Assembly (NCBI GenBank): GCA_019233415.1
Contig: JAFAMK010000122.1
Coordinates: forward strand, 1 to 8,836
Direction: 5' to 3'
DNA: 8,836 bases
From: Vulcanimicrobiota bacterium
GTDB taxonomy: Bacteria; Vulcanimicrobiota; Vulcanimicrobiia; Vulcanimicrobiales; Vulcanimicrobiaceae
The notes under the pieces were generated by a model. The model was not told the DNA's origin. It made no database searches and saw only the letters and a program-made list of their open reading frames with translations. Below are positions 1 through 6,052 of the stretch, piece after piece (position 1 is the first letter of the stretch; each line of letters starts with the position of its first letter). The translations under genes and the position numbers were made by a program.

Positions 1-911
1 GTCAACGTGACGGTCGGAGCACTGGCGGCGGAGAACGGCGGAGCATACACGGTGACGGTTGCGTTCCCTTCGTTACCGACGTAGAGGTTTCCGGCGCTGT
101 CGAATGCGACGGCTTCCGGGAACTTCACGCCGTTCGAAATCGAGAACGCAGGAGCGCTGGCGGCCGTGATTGGCAAGGTGTAGACGTCGACTTGGCCGGC
201 CGCGCCGGTGACGCTGCAGACGACGAGCTGCGTCGCGCTCAGCGCCAGCTTGCGGTATGCCTGCGAGACGCCAGTCGTCGTGACCGGCGCACCCGAGAAC
301 GGCGGCGCGTACAGGGCTACGTTGCTCGTCGTAGAGGTCACGTTGCTGACGATCAGGTCACCCGCGGCGTCGAACCCGACGCCGGACGAAAAGGTGAGGC
401 CGGTGGTAATCGACGACGACGGCGTGCTGGCGCTGCTGAGCGGATGGGTGAAGACGTTCACGCTCGCGCCGAACGTCGCTGCATACAGATCGCCGGCGCT
501 GTTGAACACGAACTGACCGTTGCTCGACGCCGTGCCGTTGTTGAAGCTCGCCGACGGGGTGCTGGTGCCGCTGACCGGCGCCGTGAAGATCTTGATGTGG
601 CCGACATTGTCCCCGACGGCCAGGTTCCCGTTCGGGTCGACCGCGACCGCAATCGTAGCAGCCGCAGAGAACGAGAAGTTCGCGGTCGAGCCGGCCGTGA
701 GCGGGAGTGTGTACTGAGTAACCGCTCCCGATGCGCCGGCGCTCCCGATGTACAGGTGCTGCGGGACCGGCGTGGGCGTCGGTGTCGGCGTGGGCGTGGG
801 CGTTGGAGCGGTCGTGCCGGTGTTGACCACGGGGCTCGTTGCGCCGCCTCCGTTGCAGCCGGCTGCCGCCAGTGCTGCGAACGCGACCAGCACCAGAGAA
901 CGACGAAGCAT
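1..911 (-). CDS. Propeller (NHL-like) lipoprotein, 3' end cut by window edge
   Basis: Reading the minus strand from ATG at 911 gives an open frame of 303 codons to the window edge without a stop. It starts MLRRSLVLVAFAALAAAGC: two Arg, a hydrophobic stretch and a lipobox AAGC with the lipidated Cys at residue 19, so it should be an exported, membrane-anchored lipoprotein. A Gly-rich leader (CNGGGATSP) and a short Pro-Thr linker (about residues 36-48) follow. From residue 49 (PQHLY) there are about six repeats of roughly 40-45 residues, with strands like AVAVDPNGNLAVG and AVAFDSAGNLYVG, each ending near VxVYxxPxxxxSxP. This fits a six-bladed NHL/SMP-30-type beta-propeller. No catalytic residues are evident, and the ligand is unknown. 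It is a clear paralogue of the plus-strand gene at 2380-3975; aligned with that gene, only about 20-25 residues lie beyond the edge. A strong ribosome binding site precedes the ATG, and 170 nt separate it from the upstream gene. Confidence 0.9.
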   Translation of the reverse strand, partial: MLRRSLVLVAFAALAAAGCNGGGATSPVVNTGTTAPTPTPTPTPTPTPVPQHLYIGSAGASGAVTQYTLPLTAGSTANFSFSAAATIAVAVDPNGNLAVGDNVGHIKIFTAPVSGTSTPSASFNNGTASSNGQFVFNSAGDLYAATFGASVNVFTHPLSSASTPSSSITTGLTFSSGVGFDAAGDLIVSNVTSTTSNVALYAPPFSGAPVTTTGVSQAYRKLALSATQLVVCSVTGAAGQVDVYTLPITAASAPAFSISNGVKFPEAVAFDSAGNLYVGNEGNATVTVYAPPFSAASAPTVTL

Positions 912-915
912 ACTT

Positions 916-923
916 CACCTCCT
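916..923 (-). promoter_or_regulatory. Strong Shine-Dalgarno of the left-edge lipoprotein
   Basis: On the minus strand AGGAGGTG lies four bases before the ATG at 911 and is near-perfectly complementary to the 16S rRNA 3' end. It fixes the start codon, and it is much stronger than the sites before the other genes here. The leader upstream (924-1081) holds a small CCTTC/GAAGG hairpin at 946-959 and a TTGACG box on the minus strand at about 1051-1056, but no convincing -10 at the usual distance, so I do not place a promoter. Confidence 0.8.
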
Positions 924-1081
924 AAAGTCGAGTTAGCGCGCCGACCCTTCCGCCGAAGGACGCGAGCTACCTCGCAGTGCCCGTCACACCAGCTCGCCCA
1001 ACGCGTCGACGAACCTACGCAGGAATCCGGAACGTACCACTACCGTCGACTCGTCAAGACCGGCGAGAAGAAGGTTTCTTC

Positions 1082-1894
1082 TTACGGAATCAGCGCCATG
1101 ATGGTGGTCGTCGGGATTCCGCTGGCGATGGGAGCGAGATTCCCCGACGCGGCTTCCGTCAGCGCTGTTTGCAGCGCGCCGATCGCGTGCTTGTAGGTGA
1201 CGGCGCCGAGGCTGATGCGCTTCACGCCGGCGGCTTGGAGTTCCGAAACCGGGACCGGACCGCTGCCGGGTCCGACGACGACGTTGACCGGCTTCGGCGC
1301 GACGGCGCGGACGATCGCCCGTATCGCGTCCATATCCGGCGGATACGGCGCATAGAGCACGTCGGCACCGACTTCCGCGAACGCGACGAGTCGTTTGATC
1401 GTGTCGTCGAGGTCGTCCACGCCTTGAAGGAAGTTGTCCGTGCGCGCCGTCAGCACGATGCGGCCCTTTGCCGCCTTCGCCGCCTGCTTCACGCGCTCGA
1501 CCGCCGCATCGAAGCGATGAATCGGCTGCGCAGGGTCCGCCGTCGTATCCTCGATCGCAACGCCCGCAAGTCCCGCCGCAATCGCCGCCTCGACCGTCGC
1601 AACGACCTCGTCCGGCGACGGCCCATACCCGTCTTCGGTATCACCGTTCACCGGCAACCCACTCACCGAACCGATGAGCCGCGCATTCGCAAGATGTTCC
1701 TCACGGCTCACCGCATGCGCACCATCGTGACGCCCGAGCGACCACGCAATCGCCGCCGACGACGTCCCGAGCGCCTCGAAACCCGCCGCCTTGCAAACGA
1801 GTGCGGAAAGCCCGTCCCACGCATTCGGCATGACGAACCCGCCGTCACGCGCGTGCAGCGCCTTGAACGCTTCGTAGAGTTCGGGCTGGGTCAC
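1082..1894 (-). CDS. Isocitrate lyase/PEP mutase family enzyme
   Basis: A 270-residue cytosolic TIM-barrel enzyme of the isocitrate lyase/phosphoenolpyruvate mutase superfamily, in its compact form. Family members make or break C-C or C-P bonds of small 2-oxo or hydroxy acids with Mg2+. Family landmarks visible: FVMPNAWDGLSA (20-31), the TSSAAIAWSLGRHDG stretch (44-58), the metal-binding acidic motif GDTEDGYG (84-91), VAIEDT (112-117) and the LTARTDNF strand (148-155). The Cys-containing K(K/R)CGH loop of true isocitrate and 2-methylisocitrate lyases is absent, so a genuine glyoxylate-cycle or methylcitrate lyase is unlikely. The substrate cannot be named; oxaloacetate decarboxylase-, carboxyphosphonoenolpyruvate- or dimethylmalate-type activities are options. 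The start is GTG at 1894 with a weak AGGT eight bases upstream; I see no better in-frame start, and the N-terminus is normal for this subfamily. Its neighbours do not suggest a pathway. Confidence 0.88.
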   Translation of the reverse strand: MTQPELYEAFKALHARDGGFVMPNAWDGLSALVCKAAGFEALGTSSAAIAWSLGRHDGAHAVSREEHLANARLIGSVSGLPVNGDTEDGYGPSPDEVVATVEAAIAAGLAGVAIEDTTADPAQPIHRFDAAVERVKQAAKAAKGRIVLTARTDNFLQGVDDLDDTIKRLVAFAEVGADVLYAPYPPDMDAIRAIVRAVAPKPVNVVVGPGSGPVPVSELQAAGVKRISLGAVTYKHAIGALQTALTEAASGNLAPIASGIPTTTIMALIP

Positions 1895-2158
1895 GACGGC
1901 ATACCTGACGCGAAGATCATGCCGCTCACTCCCAGATGCGGCGCCGGCAGTCCTCCGCGCCTCGTTTTCTCTCCTGGAACGGCTTGTCCGCTGAAGTGAG
2001 TGCCTTCAGAATCCGATACGCCGCGGTGACCCGATGACTGCGTCGACAGCCTGCCGGATGGAAGGGCGCGACGGTTTCTGGACCGCGGAGAGCAACGCGA
2101 CTTGCACGACGACGGCTGCGCGCTGTGATTCGGAATTCTTTTTCTGGCGTGCCCCAGT
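1895..2158. other. Intergenic stretch with no supported gene
   Basis: This lies between the terminator of the tRNA and the start of the PEP mutase-family gene. Short open frames exist on both strands, but their proteins are Arg/Ser-rich with no recognisable domain, overlap the terminator or tRNA, and lack good ribosome binding sites. It should contain the promoter of the gene at 1082-1894, but I cannot point to convincing -35/-10 boxes. I see no repeat or structured RNA. Confidence 0.5.
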
Positions 2159-2199
2159 AGAAACAAAGAGCCCGCAATCTTTTTTCATGATTTCGGGCT
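2159..2199 (-). terminator. Intrinsic terminator behind tRNA-Glu
   Basis: On the minus strand, four bases after the tRNA CCA end, AGCCCG (2199-2194) pairs with CGGGCT (2174-2169). After one A-G mismatch the stem continues with AATC/GATT, closing a nine-base A-rich loop. It is followed by CTTTGTTTCT (2168-2159), a T-rich tail. Orientation, position and tail all fit Rho-independent termination of the tRNA transcript. There is no T-tract on the plus side, so it is one-directional. Confidence 0.8.
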
Positions 2200-2203
2200 T
2201 AGT

Positions 2204-2278
2204 TGGTAGCGCCAACGGGAGTCGAACCCGTCTCTCCGCCTTGAAAGGGCGGCGTCCTAACCGATAGACTATGGCGCC
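2204..2278 (-). tRNA. tRNA-Glu (anticodon TTC)
   Basis: A 75-nt complete cloverleaf on the minus strand. The acceptor GGCGCCA pairs with TGGCGCT (the first pair is G-U), D-stem GTCT/GGAC, anticodon stem CCGCC/GGCGG with loop CTTTCAA, variable loop AGAG, T-stem ACGGG/CCCGT with loop TTCGACT, then A73 and an encoded CCA. The anticodon TTC reads GAA/GAG (glutamate). It stands alone and has its own terminator. The 5' side faces the divergent lipoprotein gene that begins about 100 nt away; I see no consensus tRNA promoter in that GC-rich spacer. Confidence 0.96.
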
Positions 2279-2368
2279 GCGGACCAGGACCGGGCGCAAT
2301 TGTCCACCCGCCGGTGCGAGACCTTTCTTGGGAGCGCAGCGGTGGTTCTTTTACTCCGGGCCGTGTGT

Positions 2369-2373
2369 GAGGT
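2369..2373 (+). promoter_or_regulatory. Shine-Dalgarno deciding a GTG start
   Basis: GAGGT lies six bases before GTG at 2380 and supports this GTG as the initiator. The resulting N-terminus (MLRRSL, hydrophobic core, FAGC) matches the paralogue at 1-911, which starts with ATG at the same place. Confidence 0.7.
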
Positions 2374-2379
2374 TTATCC

Positions 2380-3975
2380 GTGCTCCGTCGCTCGCTCGTC
2401 GTCGTCGTGCTCTCCGCCTTGTTCGCTGGCTGCAACGGCGGCGGCGCCACTGCGCCGCAGACCAACACCGGGGTCGCCGCGCCGACGCCAACCCCGACGC
2501 CCCCGACGCTGACCCCAACACCGACCCCGACCGCGTCGCCGACCCTGGCACCGACGAGTGCCAGCGGGACGCTCACCACCAGCATGTCGCTCTCGAGCTC
2601 CCTGACCCTCGGGCCGATCGGTCCCGGGGAGACCGGGGCAACGAGCGTCGCGCCGGCGACGGGCGTCGCGCACCTCGCGGTCGTCTTCAGCCTCGGTCAG
2701 CCGGCTGGCACGCCAACCGTCGCCTCGATGCGCCGGCGGCCGAAGACGATCGGCGGCGCGAACCTCACCCCGTTCGGCTACTTCACGATGACGCCCGACG
2801 TGGCCGCGACCTACACGACCACGCCGTCGTTCGCGATGACGTTCCCCGCCGGCACGACGCTGCCGCCGGCCGGAAGCGCGTACGTCGCGGTCTACGACCC
2901 CGGCAGCGCCGCCGCGGGTTGGACCACGATCGAAGGAACGGCGGCGGTCGTCGGGACGACGCTGACCTGGACGCCCTCGGGAATCCCGGTCACCCTCGTC
3001 GCCGGCCGCACCTATGCGTTCGCTCTCTTCACGACGAGCTCGACGCTCGCCATACCGACGCCAACCCCCACGCCCACGCCGACTGCCACGCCGACGCCGA
3101 CCCCCACGCCCACGCCGACTCCGACGCCAACACCGACCCCCACGCCAAGCCCGACCCCTACGCCGGCTCCGCAGCACCTCTACGCAACCAGCTTCAGCGG
3201 GAACAAAGGCGCTACGCAGTTCACGCTTCCGCTGACCGTGAACACGACGCCGAACTTCGTCCTTTTGGGGAACCAGCAGACTGTTGCGGTGGCGGTGGAT
3301 GCGAGTGGCGACGTCGCCATCGGGGGTGGCGCCGGGGCGTTAGCCTTCTTCTCCGCGCCCTTCTCTGCGGGCAGCATTCCGACGGCGACGATCTCGAACG
3401 TGGGGGCGGAGGCGCACCAGATGGTGTTCCTCCCATCCGGCAACCTCCTTACCGCCTCGCTCCATGCAGGAATAAACGAATACGCGCCCCCCTTCAGCAA
3501 CGCCTCGGTTCCGGCCACGACGATCCCGGTGCCGGGTTCGCCGGTCATCAACGGGGTCGCCCTCGACCCGTCGCTGAATCTCTACGCCGTTGACCAGACG
3601 AGTGTCTACGCGTATGCCGCGCCCTACACCGGCACACCGGTCCACACGGCGCCGATCGCGGGCGCTTTTTACGGAGCGATCGCCGCGAACGCGACGCAGC
3701 TGTTCGTCCCGGACTCGAACGGGCACGTCGACGTCTACAACCTGCCGATCACCGCATCCAGCACGCCGGCGTTCGCGCTGACGAACGGAATGAACGACCC
3801 CGTCGCGGTCGCGTTCGACAGCAAAGGGAATCTCTACGTCGGGAATGCGGGTGCGCAACAGATTATCGTCTTCACGCCCCCGTTCTTCCCGCTGAGCGCG
3901 CCAGAGCTCTCGTTTGCGCTTTCGGGGTCGGGGTTCGGGACCGCCGGGCTCACCGGGCTTGCGATCGGACCGTGA
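2380..3975 (+). CDS. Three-part surface lipoprotein with C-terminal six-bladed propeller
   Basis: A 531-residue predicted lipoprotein. The signal peptide MLRRSLVVVVLSALFAGC has its lipobox Cys at 18, followed by NGGGATAP. Pro-Thr linker 1 is at about 35-59. Residues 60-222 form a beta-rich domain with PSFAMTFPAG and YVAVYDPGS stretches that I cannot assign to a named family. Linker 2 (225-264) is almost pure Pro-Thr. Residues 265-531 are a propeller of six roughly 40-residue blades (VAVAVDASGDVAIG near 302, VAVAFDSKGNLYVG near 475), ending with a short strand (LTGLAIG) that could close the ring with the first blade. The propeller begins PQHLY exactly as in the gene at 1-911 and aligns along its length; the extra domain plus second linker is the main difference. 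It probably binds something at the cell surface; no enzymatic motif is seen. It is transcribed alone, divergent from the tRNA and convergent with the gene ending at 4002. Confidence 0.9.
   Translation: MLRRSLVVVVLSALFAGCNGGGATAPQTNTGVAAPTPTPTPPTLTPTPTPTASPTLAPTSASGTLTTSMSLSSSLTLGPIGPGETGATSVAPATGVAHLAVVFSLGQPAGTPTVASMRRRPKTIGGANLTPFGYFTMTPDVAATYTTTPSFAMTFPAGTTLPPAGSAYVAVYDPGSAAAGWTTIEGTAAVVGTTLTWTPSGIPVTLVAGRTYAFALFTTSSTLAIPTPTPTPTPTATPTPTPTPTPTPTPTPTPTPSPTPTPAPQHLYATSFSGNKGATQFTLPLTVNTTPNFVLLGNQQTVAVAVDASGDVAIGGGAGALAFFSAPFSAGSIPTATISNVGAEAHQMVFLPSGNLLTASLHAGINEYAPPFSNASVPATTIPVPGSPVINGVALDPSLNLYAVDQTSVYAYAAPYTGTPVHTAPIAGAFYGAIAANATQLFVPDSNGHVDVYNLPITASSTPAFALTNGMNDPVAVAFDSKGNLYVGNAGAQQIIVFTPPFFPLSAPELSFALSGSGFGTAGLTGLAIGP
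3055..3171 (+). repeat. Pro-Thr codon repeat (linker 2)
   Basis: A run of degenerate CCN-ACN codon pairs coding about 39 residues of PTPTPT with single Ala, Ser or Ile interruptions, separating the middle domain from the propeller. The six-base period varies at third positions (ccgacg, ccaacc, cccacg), so it is imperfect at DNA level. Shorter versions occur near 2482-2560 and, on the other strand, near 768-806. Confidence 0.8.
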
Positions 3976-4001
3976 CCTAGGTCGAGTGTTCCAACCAGCT
4001 T

Positions 4002-4655
4002 TCATTCTGCGGCGATCGCGGCGAGCGCCACGGAAAGGGCAACGATGAAAGCGGCAAGAGCGTCGAGCTGGCGGAGGGCAACCGGCCAGCTTGCCCCGCG
4101 AACACAGCGTGAAAGGACGCGCAGGCACGCGAACGCGAGCGCGATGACGACGAACGCGATCAATCGAACGCGGGGCGTCGCGTACAATGACGCGAGTGCA
4201 AGGGCGCCGAGTGCCAAGCTCGCAACCGTCTCCAGTACCGGCAAAGAAACGTACGTCTCGAACGGCGCTTCCGCCCGACAACATCCGAGCGCGACGCAAC
4301 CGATCTTGCCGAGCGCGTAGTATGCGAGCGCGCCCGCGAAGAATACCGCGGCGAGCTTCGTGCGATCGGTGTCATGCGGAACGAAGACGAGCAGTGCAGC
4401 GAAGACCGCCACCATCCCGACGATCGCGCCTTTCCCCGAGAGCTCCGACCGCGGGCGTTCACGATTCGCGATCACGTCCGACAGCGGGCGGCTCGCCAGC
4501 CCAACGAATCCCGCCGCCGCGGGGATGTACGCAAGCACGAGAGCGTATCCGATGCTTCCGGTCATCGTCGCGTATGCGAACGCTTGGAACGGCGAGCACA
4601 CGAGAAAACCGGCGATCCGCACGACGACTGCAATCCGGCCGGCGGGGAAGACCAT
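4002..4655 (-). CDS. Polytopic membrane protein, degenerate Lgt-like
   Basis: 217 residues from ATG at 4655. The frame stays open to GTG at 4724 (240 residues), but those 23 extra residues are Arg/His-rich, precede the first membrane segment and overlap a perfect hairpin, so I prefer the ATG. Neither start has a good ribosome binding site. About six or seven hydrophobic segments are visible. A SGKGAIVGM stretch is followed by YYALGKIGCVALGCCRAE and then LPVLETVASLALG. This order resembles prolipoprotein diacylglyceryl transferase (Lgt), where S-x-GG-x-x-G is followed by GRIGNxxxGE, and even more the Lgt-like proteins with a GRxGCFxxGCC motif. Lys replaces the essential Arg, Cys replaces Asn, and the His of the active-site loop is missing, so ordinary Lgt activity is doubtful. 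It is last in the minus-strand run, directly after a lipoprotein gene. The Lgt relationship is a motif-level judgement; otherwise it is an unknown membrane protein. Confidence 0.75.
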   Translation of the reverse strand: MVFPAGRIAVVVRIAGFLVCSPFQAFAYATMTGSIGYALVLAYIPAAAGFVGLASRPLSDVIANRERPRSELSGKGAIVGMVAVFAALLVFVPHDTDRTKLAAVFFAGALAYYALGKIGCVALGCCRAEAPFETYVSLPVLETVASLALGALALASLYATPRVRLIAFVVIALAFACLRVLSRCVRGASWPVALRQLDALAAFIVALSVALAAIAAE

Positions 4656-4702
4656 GCTGCCGGGGACGATAGCACACTGGCGCGCATGGCACAAGGTACG
4701 TC

Positions 4703-4730
4703 GGTGGCGTGTCGTCGAGAACACGCCACC
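4703..4730 (-). terminator. Perfect 10-bp hairpin between two minus-strand genes
   Basis: GGTGGCGTGT and ACACGCCACC are exact reverse complements flanking an eight-base loop. It begins 10 nt past the TAA of the lipoprotein gene (4741-4743) and ends 47 nt before the ATG of the membrane-protein gene. The position fits a terminator or an attenuating/mRNA-stabilising structure for the lipoprotein transcript, but no T-tract follows, so classic Rho-independent termination is not proven. Confidence 0.5.
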
Positions 4731-4740
4731 GACTCTGCGG

Positions 4741-6051
4741 TTAGTGTGAGACGACGATGCCGACGACGTCGCTCGGGTTGAGCGTCATGTTGTTGAACGG
4801 CGTGAGCGTGTTGATTTCACCGAACGTCCCGCCGCTGTTCGAGATCGACGTCGCCGTCGCGGTCAGCGGTGAGTTCGAGAACGCGGTTCCGTTCAAGGAG
4901 TAGGACACCGTGTAGGTCGAGCCGGGAGCGATCGACGTCGTCTTCGCATCGATCGTGAAGGTGCGGCTCGTGGAGCCGAACGTGATCGCGCTGCCGCCCG
5001 AGAACGATGCGGTCACGAAGAAGAGCGCGGTTTTACCGCTCGGCACGGTGAGGTTTGCGAAGTTGTAGCCGGCGCTCGACGTGATCGTCATGAGCTGACC
5101 GCTGGCACCCGTGAATGTGCCGGGCAGCGAGATGTTGCTCGAGCTTTGCAGATCGCCGATCGGCGCGATCGGCACGAGCTGCGAGCTGGAGTAGATGTTG
5201 ACTTGCGTCGTCGCCGTCGCGGTTGGTACGGGCGTCGGCGTAGCGGTGGGCGTGGCCGTCGGCGTAGCGGTAGGCGTGGCCGTCGGAGTAGCGGTAGGCG
5301 TGGCCGTCGACGTAGCGGTGGGCGTGGCCGTCGGCGTAGCGGTGGGCGTGGCCGTCGGCGTAGCGGTGGGCGTGGGCGTCGGACTTGGGGTCGTCGGCGG
5401 CGGAGCGAGCGTCGCGGTCATGACGATCGAGTCACCCGCCGGAAACCCGTTGCCGTGCGCGCTCAGATACCCGAGAAACGCGGACGAAAGCGCGAACGTC
5501 GGGTCAGCCCCGGCCGGCAGATGGAAGGCAAAGCTCGGACCTAGATTCTGCGAGTCCGACAGCTGCACGACCGTCATCATCGAGTTCGTGTCCTTGATGT
5601 GGCGAGCCCGGGCTGCCGCCCCTCTGCCGCTCGCGACCGTGTTGACAACGGCATTACCAAGGCTGGTCAGCGCGCTCAAGCTGAAGGACATGCCGCCGAG
5701 CGGGATGTTCGCGTTCGGCGTGATCGCCATCCGAAACATCGGCATCGCGGTCGACGAGGGCGCGGGCGTCGTCAGCGCCTCGGCGACCGCAAGTTGTGTC
5801 CCCGCTGGCATCGAGGACGTCACGGAAATCGTGGTGCCCACGCTTCCCAACACCGGAAGCGTGGCATTGGAACCGGCGGCGAGTGGGACGGTCGTTGCCA
5901 GGGGCTGACCGAGTGGTATTGGCGTCGGCGCGGCAACGCCCGTGAAGCTCGACGGGGCGGTCGCACCCCCACCGTTACAGCCCGCAAGAACCGCAGCGGC
6001 GAGAATCGCAGCGAGCGCGCAGTATCCGGCAAGCCGAACGTGAGGCATCAC
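4741..6051 (-). CDS. Two-domain lipoprotein with PTAT-repeat linker
   Basis: 436 residues from GTG at 6051; the next codon, ATG at 6048, is an equally good start. The signal peptide ends in lipobox VLAGC (Cys 25), followed by NGGGATAP and TGVAAPTP, the same leader as in the propeller lipoproteins. Residues about 45-214 form an exported domain with PSFAFHLPAGA, resembling PSFAMTFPAG in the middle domain of the 2380-3975 product, so the two may be homologous. Residues about 215-280 are a PTAT linker coded by a 24-bp tandem repeat. Residues 281-436 are a Ser/Thr-rich, probably all-beta domain with no motif I recognise. The start lies 1-4 nt after the TAA of the preceding gene, which suggests coupled translation. 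Only a G-run (GGGGG, about nine bases before the GTG) could serve as ribosome binding site. Likely a cell-surface structural or binding protein; function unknown. Confidence 0.88.
   Translation of the reverse strand: MMPHVRLAGYCALAAILAAAVLAGCNGGGATAPSSFTGVAAPTPIPLGQPLATTVPLAAGSNATLPVLGSVGTTISVTSSMPAGTQLAVAEALTTPAPSSTAMPMFRMAITPNANIPLGGMSFSLSALTSLGNAVVNTVASGRGAAARARHIKDTNSMMTVVQLSDSQNLGPSFAFHLPAGADPTFALSSAFLGYLSAHGNGFPAGDSIVMTATLAPPPTTPSPTPTPTATPTATPTATPTATPTATSTATPTATPTATPTATPTATPTATPTPVPTATATTQVNIYSSSQLVPIAPIGDLQSSSNISLPGTFTGASGQLMTITSSAGYNFANLTVPSGKTALFFVTASFSGGSAITFGSTSRTFTIDAKTTSIAPGSTYTVSYSLNGTAFSNSPLTATATSISNSGGTFGEINTLTPFNNMTLNPSDVVGIVVSH
5233..5382 (-). repeat. 24-bp tandem repeat (6.25 copies) coding PTATPTAT
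   Basis: Six consecutive 24-bp units begin at 5233, 5257, 5281, 5305, 5329 and 5353, with a six-base partial copy to 5382. Units differ by only one or two bases (for example gtggg/gtagg, and cgtcga in unit 4, which changes Pro to Ser in the protein). The high identity at DNA level, with the repeat length a multiple of three, suggests recent unit duplication. It is in frame inside the linker of the lipoprotein gene. Confidence 0.93.
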
Positions 6052-6052
6052 G

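Noticed and set aside
1066..1082. AGAAGAA-ggt-TTCTTCT inverted repeat next to the stop of the PEP mutase-family gene
   Set aside because: The stem is mostly A-T with a three-base loop and lacks a T-tract; too weak to call a terminator.
192..1196. 334-codon plus-strand open frame across the left lipoprotein and its leader
   Set aside because: Arg-rich product without a domain, antisense to a propeller lipoprotein with a strong ribosome binding site; typical of GC-rich DNA.
977..1999. 340-codon plus-strand open frame over the PEP mutase-family gene
   Set aside because: Arg-rich, no domain; the minus strand encodes a clear enzyme with conserved motifs.
2159..2278. tRNA-Glu as integration (att) site of a mobile element
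   Set aside because: The tRNA 3' end is intact, I found no second copy of its 3' segment in the window, and no integrase is present.
2271..3593. 440-codon plus-strand frame overlapping the propeller lipoprotein
   Set aside because: His/Asp/Arg-rich off-frame shadow, starting inside the tRNA; the lipoprotein frame has signal peptide, linker and propeller repeats.
3974..3983. Palindrome GACCTAGGTC at the stop of the propeller lipoprotein
   Set aside because: Ten bases without loop or T-tract, readily explained by chance; no evidence of a site for any known regulator.
3340..4299. 319-codon minus-strand frame across the convergent gene ends
   Set aside because: Arg-rich with no domain, and it overlaps two well-supported genes in other frames.
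5233..5382. CRISPR-like regular repeat
   Set aside because: Units are directly adjacent with no spacers and code an in-frame PTAT linker; there are no cas genes.
5195..5908. Long plus-strand open frame reading GVAVGVAV repeats
   Set aside because: It is antisense to the lipoprotein at 4741-6051. The frame is kept open by the 24-bp repeat, and the product has no domain, whereas the minus strand gives signal peptide, lipobox and folded domains.
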